A stretch of 7,289 nucleotides of DNA from contig SYID01000002.1 in the NCBI GenBank assembly GCA_005798925.1, positions 1 through 7,289 of the forward strand, written 5' to 3'. The position numbers and the translations under genes were made by a program. The notes beneath the pieces were generated by a model, which saw only the letters and a program-made list of their open reading frames with translations, made no database searches and was not told the origin of the DNA. The DNA comes from Verrucomicrobiota bacterium (GTDB lineage: Bacteria > Verrucomicrobiota > Verrucomicrobiia > Opitutales > UBA953). The first letter of the stretch is position 1, and each line of letters starts with the position of its first letter. Shown here in pieces: positions 1-4,248 of the stretch.

Positions 1-178
1 CGGCGGCTCCCACCCGCACCTCGCGAACGAGTTCATCCAGGCGCTCCTCGCCAAGCGCGAGCCGTTCCCGAACGCGCGCCAGTCCGCCAACTGGACGTGC
101 ACGGGCATCCTCGCCCACGAGTCCGCGATGGCCGGCGGCGAAATCCGCAAACTCCCCTCCTTCACGTTGCCCGGCTGA
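1..178 (+). CDS. Gfo/Idh/MocA family oxidoreductase, C-terminal end (partial)
   Basis: Reading from base 2, an open frame of 58 codons ends at a TGA at 176-178; the 5' part lies outside the window. The translated tail begins GGSHPHLANEF and later contains ANWTCTGILAHESAM followed by GGE. This HGGSHPHL...NWT..GI.AHESA...GGE pattern is typical of the C-terminus of Gfo/Idh/MocA NAD(P)-dependent oxidoreductases that are abundant in Planctomycetes and Verrucomicrobia and usually act on sugars, inositols or their derivatives. The NAD-binding Rossmann domain and the catalytic residues are not visible, so substrate and cofactor cannot be stated. A palindrome begins 8 nt after the stop and an intrinsic terminator follows, so transcription probably ends here and the gene is separate from the malonate operon. 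Family call is good; function within the family is unknown. Confidence 0.8.
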   Translation, partial: GGSHPHLANEFIQALLAKREPFPNARQSANWTCTGILAHESAMAGGEIRKLPSFTLPG

Positions 179-185
179 TAAGAGT

Positions 186-218
186 TGCCTCGAGGCAGGG
201 TCAGCACTGCGTGCTGAC
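186..218 (+). repeat. Paired palindromes after the oxidoreductase stop (composite repeat, copy 1)
   Basis: A perfect 12-nt palindrome, TGCCTCGAGGCA, lies at 186-197. It is followed by a hairpin at 200-218 with an 8-bp perfect stem, GTCAGCAC / GTGCTGAC, and a TGC loop. A diverged copy of the same arrangement lies at 3897-3928 after another gene's stop codon, matching at about 26 of 32 positions by eye. Both copies are followed a short distance later by a GGTAG hairpin. The block is therefore a dispersed element rather than chance structure. Its role is unknown; a transcript-end or mobile-element function is possible. Confidence 0.7.
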
Positions 219-231
219 ATAGTGTATCTTA

Positions 232-257
232 GGTAGGGACGGCTCTCCGAGCCGTCC
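232..257 (+). repeat. REP-like GGTAG hairpin, unit A
   Basis: The foot GGTAG (232-236) is followed by a perfect 9-bp stem, GGACGGCTC (237-245) with GAGCCGTCC (249-257), around a TCC loop. Bases 235-257 are identical to 4073-4095 (unit E). The layout of GTAG next to a short hairpin is that of REP elements, which in Enterobacteria and Pseudomonas are recognised by RAYT/TnpA-REP proteins. Assignment to that class is inference from form, since no RAYT gene is present here. Confidence 0.75.
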
Positions 258-263
258 TTTTTT
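237..263 (+). terminator. Intrinsic terminator of the oxidoreductase gene
   Basis: The 9-bp GC-rich stem of unit A (237-245 / 249-257, loop TCC) is followed directly by six T residues at 258-263. This is a textbook rho-independent terminator for the plus-strand gene ending at 178. It is the only GGTAG hairpin in the window with an adjoining T-run, so here the repeat unit appears to serve as the terminator. Confidence 0.85.
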
Positions 264-620
264 GTGCCCCGAAAAGATTCGTCTCTCTCGGGTCCCAGGT
301 CCCGGCCTTCAGGTCCCAGGCTCAGGTGTTCAACACCAGGTTCGGGTACGGGATCATGCCCGCACCTGCGCCCGCACCCGAGGACCTGAACATGAATCCC
401 CAGCCAATCATCCGGTCTCCGGTTTCCCTTCGAGTTAAAATTACCTGCCACCGGGGCTACCACCCGCCACCCGAAGCGGCGCGCCCCCATGCTCCATGCT
501 CGATACTCTCGCATGGCCTACCCCTGCCCCCGCCCCTGATCCCTCCGCCCCCTAACACCGGGGCTTGATTCGTCCGTGCGTCCCGCCGTGGGGTCGTCTA
601 AGAAGAGCTCACCCCGCCCC
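264..620. other. Non-coding, C-rich intergenic region upstream of the malonate operon
   Basis: I see no convincing gene here; the open frames are proline-rich and low-complexity. The hexamer GGTCCC occurs three times within 291-317. An imperfect inverted repeat spans about 328-391: GTTCA and CGGGT on the left match ACCCG and TGAAC on the right. Pyrimidine-rich stretches dominate from about 460 to 555. The operon promoter should lie in this region. The only AT-rich patch is around 433-443, with TAAAAT at 436-441 as a possible -10 box, but no good -35 sits at the right spacing. I do not call a promoter or an operator. Confidence 0.6.
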
Positions 621-992
621 ATGCCCATCTACGGAACCGCCCTCCTGGCCGCCTGCCTTCTCGTCGGCGTATCGACCGGAAAACTCCTCGGCGCCCTCCT
701 GGGCATCGACGCCGACATCGGCGGCGTCGGCGTCGCGATGCTGCTCCTCATCTTCTGCTCGGACTGGCTGCGGCGACGCGGGCTCATGTCGCCGCCGTCG
801 GAAAACGGCATCCTCTTCTGGGGACAGATTTACGTCCCGATCGTCGTCGCCATGGCCGCGAGCCAGAACGTCCGCGGCGCCCTCGGCGGCGGCGTGATGG
901 CCTTCCTGGCCGGCGCGGTGACGGTGGTCATCTGCTTCGCCCTCGTGAAAATCCTCGCGCGGGCTGGTCGCAACCAAGAGACCTCGCGATGA
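621..992 (+). CDS. madL: Malonate transporter subunit MadL
   Basis: Predicted small integral membrane subunit (123 aa) of the two-component MadLM malonate importer, known from the malonate decarboxylase cluster of Malonomonas rubra, where MadL and MadM together carry out cation-coupled malonate uptake. The N-terminus MPIYGTALLA, the LLGALLGIDADIGGVGVAML segment (residues 22-41) and the WGQIYVPIVVAMAASQNV segment (67-84) match the MadL pattern. About four hydrophobic stretches are visible, roughly at residues 5-24, 34-50, 66-82 and 88-111, ending in a basic, polar tail. I chose the ATG at 621 because the family's N-terminus starts there and the length fits. An in-frame GTG at 576 would add 15 residues without homology. 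AGAAGAG at 601-607 is a weak, distant ribosome-binding site candidate. The stop overlaps the madM start by four bases (ATGA), indicating translational coupling. Confidence 0.88.
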   Translation: MPIYGTALLAACLLVGVSTGKLLGALLGIDADIGGVGVAMLLLIFCSDWLRRRGLMSPPSENGILFWGQIYVPIVVAMAASQNVRGALGGGVMAFLAGAVTVVICFALVKILARAGRNQETSR

Positions 993-1738
993 ACCCGATC
1001 GTCGAGAAAGTGCTGGCCGACTACGGCCTGCTGACGGCCTTCGCGCTCGTCGGACTCACGATGGCCTGCGCCTACTGGGCCTCGGACAAGCTCACCCGCG
1101 GCCGCCTGCACGGCAGCGCGATCGCCATCCTCATCGGGCTCATCCTGGCCGCCGTGGTCGGTGGCAAGAAAGGCGTCGCCGACCTGCCCGTGCTGGCGGG
1201 CGTGGGCCTGATGGGCGGGGCGATGCTCCGCGACCTCGCCATCGTGGCCACGGCTTTCGGCGTGAAGCTGGAGGAGTTCGCCCGGAGCGGCGTCATCGGG
1301 GCGATCTCGCTCCTGGCCGGCCTGTTCACCTCCTTCCTCGTCGGCGGCCTGATCGCCTACGCGTTCGGTTATCGCGACGCGGTCAGCATCACCACCATCG
1401 GCGCCGGCGCGGCGACCTACATCGTCGGTCCGGTCACCGGCGCGGCCATCGGCGCCAGCAGCGAGGTCATCGCGCTGAGCATCGCCGCCGGTCTCGTGAA
1501 GGCCATCCTCGTCATGGTCCTGACGCCTTTCCTCGCCCAGGCCGTCGGCCTCGACAACCCGCGCGCGGCGATGGTGTTCGGCGGCCTGATGGGCACCAAC
1601 AGCGGCGTCATGGCCGGCCTGGCCGCCACCGACCCGAAGCTCGTGCCGTACGGCGCGATGACGGCCACCTTCTTCACCGGACTGGGCTGCCTGCTCGGCC
1701 CTTCGCTGGTCTTCATGATCAACCGCGCGCTTCTCTGA
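989..1738 (+). CDS. madM: Malonate transporter subunit MadM
   Basis: Predicted large membrane subunit (249 aa) of the MadLM malonate importer in the inner membrane; the family is usually about 250 residues, so it looks complete. It is strongly hydrophobic, with segments at roughly residues 12-30, 42-58, 66-90, 102-126, 132-155, 158-184 and 196-212, and a C-terminal one near 222-243. Gly-rich membrane motifs typical of the family are visible, including TTIGAGAATYIVGPVTGAAIG at 135-155 (key residues GAGAA and GPVTGAAIG), and GGLMGTNSGVMAGLAATDP at 198-216. It overlaps madL by four bases and is separated from the acyl-CoA synthetase gene by four bases, so all three are almost certainly co-transcribed. 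The CoA-ligase neighbour supports malonate as the substrate. Na+ or H+ coupling cannot be decided from the sequence. Confidence 0.9.
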   Translation: MNPIVEKVLADYGLLTAFALVGLTMACAYWASDKLTRGRLHGSAIAILIGLILAAVVGGKKGVADLPVLAGVGLMGGAMLRDLAIVATAFGVKLEEFARSGVIGAISLLAGLFTSFLVGGLIAYAFGYRDAVSITTIGAGAATYIVGPVTGAAIGASSEVIALSIAAGLVKAILVMVLTPFLAQAVGLDNPRAAMVFGGLMGTNSGVMAGLAATDPKLVPYGAMTATFFTGLGCLLGPSLVFMINRALL

Positions 1739-1742
1739 CCCC

Positions 1743-3233
1743 ATGCCCGACCTTCCGCTCATCGCCCGCGCCCGCGGGCACGCCGCGTCCGTCGCCTTCC
1801 GTTCGCCGACCGGAACCACGACCTATCAGGAGCTGCTGGAGCGCTCCGCCGCGCTCGCCACGACGCTGCTCGCCGGCGCTGACGACCTGCAAGAGGCGCG
1901 GGTCGCTCTCCTCGCCCCGGCCGGCCCGGGCTACGTGGCCGCGCAGTGGGGCCTCTGGCGGGCCGGCGCGGTCAAGGTCCCGATCTGCCTTACGGCCACC
2001 GAGCCGGAATGGGAGTACGCGCTGACCGATAGCGGCGCCTCCGCCGTCCTGGCCGATGCCGCCAGCGCCAAGAAGATCGCCCCGCTCTGCGCCCGCCTCG
2101 GGCTGCGGCTCATCGATATCGACGCCCCGGCGGGGCCGGCAGGCAGGCTGCCCGACCTCACGCCCGCCCGCCGGGCGATGATCCTCTACACGAGCGGCAC
2201 GACGAGCAAACCGAAGGGCGTCGTGACGACCCACGCGCACATCGCCGCGCAGGTCGAAAGCCTCGTCCGGGCCTGGGAATGGCAGGCCTCGGACCGCATC
2301 CCGCTGTTCCTGCCGATGCACCATATCCACGGCATCATCAACGTGACGGGCTGCGCCCTCTGGGCCGGCGCGTCGATCGAGCCGTTCGCGAAGTTCGATC
2401 AGCCGGCGATCCTCGCGCGCGTGCAGGCCGACGCCTACACGCTCTTCATGGCGGTACCCACGATCTACGTGAAGCTCATCCAAGCCCTCGAGGCCGCCGC
2501 GCCCGCCGAACGCGCCGCGCTCGTCGGCGGCTTCCGGCGCCTGCGCCTGATGGTCTCCGGTTCCGCGGCCCTACCCGCCAGCGTGCACGAGCAGTGGACC
2601 GCCATCACGGGACAGAAGCTACTCGAGCGCTACGGCATGACCGAGATCGGCATGGCCATCTCCAATCCCCTCCGCGGCGAACGCCGTCCCGGGGCGGTCG
2701 GCCAGGCGCTGCCCGGCGTCGAGGTCCGCCTCAAGGCGGAGAACGGCGACGTCATCACCGCCGAAGATACTCCCGGCGAGATCCAGGTCCGCGGGCCGAA
2801 CGTCTTCACGGAATACTGGGGCAAGCCCGCCGCGACGGCGGAGTCCTTCGAGCCCGGCGGCTGGTATCGGACCGGCGACATGGCCGTGCTCGAGACCGGC
2901 TACTACCGGATCATGGGCCGGCTCTCGGTGGATATCATCAAGAGCGGCGGCTACAAGCTGTCGGCGCTCGAGATCGAAGCCGCGCTCCTCGAACACCCCG
3001 CGGTCGCCGAATGCGCGGTCCTCGGGATGCCCGACGACACCTGGGGCGAGGCGGTCAGCGCCGCGGTCGTGACCAAGCCCGGCGCCACGCTGACCCTGCC
3101 CGCCCTGCGCGAATGGTGCAAATCTCGCCTCTCGGTCTACAAGGTGCCGCAACGGCTCGCCGTGGTGCCGGAACTTCCCCGCAACGCGATGGGCAAGATC
3201 ACCAAGCCCGCCTTGCGCTCCTGCTTCGCCTAA
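1743..3233 (+). CDS. matB: Malonyl-CoA synthetase, MatB type (AMP-forming acyl-CoA ligase)
   Basis: Predicted cytoplasmic ligase (496 aa) that activates malonate with ATP and CoA to malonyl-CoA, AMP and pyrophosphate through a malonyl-AMP intermediate. It is a full-length member of the ANL adenylating superfamily. Visible motifs are the P-loop YTSGTTSKPKG (149-159), MHHIHG (192-197), VSGSAALP (271-278), ERYGMTEIGM (295-304), GWYRTGD (373-379), the hinge-region GR (392-393), SGGYK (401-405) and the A10 motif NAMGKITK, with the presumed adenylation lysine at K485. The ERYGMTEIGM block followed by SNPLRGERRPGAVGQALPGV (308-327) is characteristic of MatB rather than acetyl-CoA or long-chain ligases. 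The gene starts four bases after madM with no clear Shine-Dalgarno, so translation is probably coupled. No matA-type decarboxylase accompanies it. Methylmalonate or another short dicarboxylate as an extra substrate is possible, as in some MatB enzymes. Confidence 0.88.
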   Translation: MPDLPLIARARGHAASVAFRSPTGTTTYQELLERSAALATTLLAGADDLQEARVALLAPAGPGYVAAQWGLWRAGAVKVPICLTATEPEWEYALTDSGASAVLADAASAKKIAPLCARLGLRLIDIDAPAGPAGRLPDLTPARRAMILYTSGTTSKPKGVVTTHAHIAAQVESLVRAWEWQASDRIPLFLPMHHIHGIINVTGCALWAGASIEPFAKFDQPAILARVQADAYTLFMAVPTIYVKLIQALEAAAPAERAALVGGFRRLRLMVSGSAALPASVHEQWTAITGQKLLERYGMTEIGMAISNPLRGERRPGAVGQALPGVEVRLKAENGDVITAEDTPGEIQVRGPNVFTEYWGKPAATAESFEPGGWYRTGDMAVLETGYYRIMGRLSVDIIKSGGYKLSALEIEAALLEHPAVAECAVLGMPDDTWGEAVSAAVVTKPGATLTLPALREWCKSRLSVYKVPQRLAVVPELPRNAMGKITKPALRSCFA

Positions 3234-3236
3234 GCT

Positions 3237-3241
3237 AAGGA
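3237..3241 (+). promoter_or_regulatory. Shine-Dalgarno site of the DUF2490-like gene
   Basis: AAGGA lies nine bases before the ATG at 3251 and just after the matB stop (3231-3233). It is the clearest ribosome-binding site in the operon. It fixes the start and suggests independent initiation, in contrast to the coupled starts of madM and matB. Confidence 0.65.
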
Positions 3242-3250
3242 ATCGCTCCC

Positions 3251-3892
3251 ATGCGCCTGCTCCTCGCCCTCCTCCTCTTCCCCGCCCTGCTCTGCGCCGA
3301 AGGCACCCAGGCTTGGTACCAGAACACCATCTGGCTCCGCCTCGACGAGAAGTGGAGCGTCGGCAACGACCTGCACCTGCGCGCCGACGACGGCGTGGGC
3401 CGCATCCACACGTGGATCGCCAGCCCGCGCGTGCGCTATGACCTGAGCCCGACCTGGCAGCTGCAGGCCAACGTCTCGGTGCTCGAGGCCTACAACGCCG
3501 ACGAGACCGCGATCCTGGACTGGACCCGCTTCGAGTTCGAAGTGAACCCGACCTTCCGCCTGAGCGACTCGCTCACGCTTTCTTTCCGCGACCGCTTCGA
3601 ATGGCGCTGGCGCCACGGCGGCGACTACTCGACCCGCATCCGTCTCCGTCCGCAGCTCGACTGGACCCTCCGCAAGGAAGGCCTCTTCCGCGGCCTCTAC
3701 GCCAACAACGAGGTCTTTTATGATTTCACCCAGGACCGCGTCACCGAGAACCGCCTGACGCCGCTCGGCGTGCTGCTGCGTCCCAACGAGCATCTCGACC
3801 TGCGCCTGTTCTATCTCTGGCGCTCGACCCGCGGCGGCCAAGGCTGGCGGAATTACCACGGCCTCGGCGTCCAGGCCGCGCTCAACTACTGA
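3251..3892 (+). CDS. DUF2490-like predicted outer-membrane beta-barrel protein
   Basis: This 213-aa protein begins with a signal peptide, MRLLLALLLFPALLCA, with probable cleavage after A16. The mature part has no hydrophobic helix. It shows repeated short amphipathic stretches with alternating polar and aromatic residues, for example NTIWLRLDEKWSVGNDLHLR (25-44), and further runs such as RFEFEVNPTFRLSD, LTLSFRDRFEWRWR and LDLRLFYLWRS. It ends in an aromatic residue (ALNY). This is the look of a small outer-membrane beta-barrel, and the W..L.L..K...G.dL.LR opening fits the DUF2490 family, whose function is unknown. The gene follows matB by 17 bases, with a good ribosome-binding site, as the last gene of the malonate operon. 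A role as an outer-membrane pore for malonate is possible but rests only on position. The family assignment was made by eye. Confidence 0.75.
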   Translation: MRLLLALLLFPALLCAEGTQAWYQNTIWLRLDEKWSVGNDLHLRADDGVGRIHTWIASPRVRYDLSPTWQLQANVSVLEAYNADETAILDWTRFEFEVNPTFRLSDSLTLSFRDRFEWRWRHGGDYSTRIRLRPQLDWTLRKEGLFRGLYANNEVFYDFTQDRVTENRLTPLGVLLRPNEHLDLRLFYLWRSTRGGQGWRNYHGLGVQAALNY

Positions 3893-3896
3893 GCCC

Positions 3897-3928
3897 GCCT
3901 CAAGGCAGGCTCAGTACTGCTTACTGCC
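3897..3928 (+). repeat. Paired palindromes after the malonate operon (composite repeat, copy 2)
   Basis: This is a diverged copy of 187-218. GCCTCAAGGC (3897-3906) replaces the perfect palindrome GCCTCGAGGC. The second hairpin keeps CAGTA / TACTG arms (3912-3916 / 3922-3926), where copy 1 has an 8-bp stem. It starts four bases after the stop codon of the DUF2490-like gene and is followed by GGTAG hairpin unit B, the same order as in copy 1. Base changes have weakened the pairing, so this may be a decaying copy. Confidence 0.65.
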
Positions 3929-3945
3929 AGCGTGACTCTGCCCTG

Positions 3946-3971
3946 GGTAGGGACGCGTCGGCGATGCGTCC
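3946..3971 (+). repeat. REP-like GGTAG hairpin, unit B
   Basis: The foot GGTAG (3946-3950) is followed by GGACGCGTC (3951-3959), loop GGC, and GATGCGTCC (3963-3971). Eight Watson-Crick pairs and one G-U pair form in RNA. Stem length and loop size match unit A, but the inner stem and loop sequences differ. No T-run follows, so it is not a typical terminator. Confidence 0.7.
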
Positions 3972-3990
3972 GCCCTCGACCCTCGACAAT

Positions 3991-4016
3991 GGTCGCGACA
4001 CCGTCGCGCCCCTACC
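3991..4016 (-). repeat. REP-like GGTAG hairpin, unit C (inverted)
   Basis: Read on the minus strand, GGTAG (4016-4012) is followed by GGGCGCGAC, loop GGT, and GTCGCGACC. Eight of nine positions pair, with one mismatch. It has the same foot, stem length and loop size as units A and B, an unrelated inner stem, and the opposite orientation. Confidence 0.65.
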
Positions 4017-4019
4017 CTC

Positions 4020-4045
4020 GGCTGACCGAGCCGGTCAGCCCTACC
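4020..4045 (-). repeat. REP-like GGTAG hairpin, unit D (inverted)
   Basis: On the minus strand, GGTAG (4045-4041) is followed by a perfect 9-bp stem, GGCTGACCG / CGGTCAGCC, around a GCT loop. The stem sequence is unlike the other units, yet the foot, stem length and loop length are the same, which argues that structure is conserved. It lies three bases from unit C in the same orientation. Confidence 0.7.
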
Positions 4046-4069
4046 CGTTCGCCGCACCCTCCTCGACTT

Positions 4070-4095
4070 GGCAGGGACGGCTCTCCGAGCCGTCC
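4070..4095 (+). repeat. REP-like hairpin, unit E (GGCAG foot)
   Basis: The foot reads GGCAG (4070-4074), a one-base variant of GGTAG. The stem GGACGGCTC / GAGCCGTCC with loop TCC is identical to unit A; 23 bases (4073-4095) match 235-257 exactly. No T-run follows, so unlike unit A it is not an obvious terminator. It points towards unit F. Confidence 0.75.
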
Positions 4096-4106
4096 GCAAA
4101 CCCATC

Positions 4107-4133
4107 GGCGGGCTCGGAGAGCCACGCCCTACC
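4107..4133 (-). repeat. REP-like GGTAG hairpin, unit F (inverted)
   Basis: On the minus strand, GGTAG (4133-4129) is followed by GGCGTGGCTC, loop TCC, and GAGCCCGCC. This gives nine pairs with one bulged T. The GGCTC-TCC-GAGCC core is shared with units A and E, while the lower stem differs. E and F face each other 11 bases apart, a head-to-head pair as seen in BIME-type REP clusters. Confidence 0.7.
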
Positions 4134-4148
4134 TAAATCCTCAAAAAC

Positions 4149-4172
4149 AAAAAAGGGCGGCCGAAGCCGCCC
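4149..4172 (-). terminator. Intrinsic terminator of the heme-protein gene
   Basis: On the minus strand a 7-bp perfect stem, GGGCGGC / GCCGCCC, closes a TTCG tetraloop and is followed by six T residues (plus-strand A-run at 4149-4154). It lies about 70 bases past the stop of the heme-protein gene. The hairpin could also slow plus-strand transcription, because TCATCATTT follows it on that side. Confidence 0.85.
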
Positions 4173-4221
4173 TCATCATTTAATCCCCTTGCCCACGTGT
4201 CACCGTGTCAACTTGCCCCCT

Positions 4222-4248
4222 CGCAGTGAGCGCCTGGCGCTCACTGCG
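4222..4248. repeat. Perfect 12-bp inverted repeat overlapping the heme gene's stop codon
   Basis: CGCAGTGAGCGC (4222-4233) and its exact reverse complement (4237-4248) flank a 3-nt CTG spacer. One arm covers the last codons and the TGA stop (4243-4241) of the minus-strand gene. No T-run follows on either strand, so it does not look like a standard terminator. It could stabilise the mRNA 3' end or act as a protein-binding or repeat element. Confidence 0.7.

Larger units (their letters stand above)
3893..4240. other. Convergent intergenic region packed with hairpins
   Basis: This stretch separates the plus-strand malonate operon from the minus-strand heme-protein gene and contains no credible gene. 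In order it holds a diverged copy of the paired-palindrome block (3897-3928), five GGTAG-type hairpins in mixed orientation (3946-4133), a minus-strand terminator (4149-4172), a short stretch with CGTGTCA twice (4196-4210), and the left arm of a 12-bp inverted repeat. I see no T-run terminator dedicated to the plus-strand operon. The hairpin at 4155-4172, followed by the T-rich TCATCATTT, might stop it weakly. Confidence 0.75.

Noticed and set aside
326..568. Plus-strand open frame of 80 codons in the intergenic region
   Set aside because: It is proline-rich and low-complexity, has no ribosome-binding site or recognisable homology, and lies over repeats.
576..620. Upstream GTG start for madL
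   Set aside because: The extra 15 residues do not resemble the MadL N-terminus, which begins naturally at the ATG at 621.
830..1819. Long minus-strand open frame (329 codons) opposite madL and madM
   Set aside because: Its translation is rich in Arg, Gly, Asp, Glu and Ala with no domain pattern. It is the usual antisense shadow of a GC-rich coding region with clear genes on the other strand.
2279..3238. Second long plus-strand frame inside matB
   Set aside because: It is Arg/Gly-rich without motifs, while the overlapping matB frame carries every adenylation-domain motif.
3897..4133. CRISPR array or tRNA-like cluster
   Set aside because: The units vary in sequence and orientation, spacers are irregular and short, and no tRNA cloverleaf forms.
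4174..4211. TTGACA (minus strand, 4211-4206) as a -35 box with ATTAAAT as a -10
   Set aside because: The spacing is about 20 bases or more, and it lies between a stop codon and a terminator with no gene to drive.
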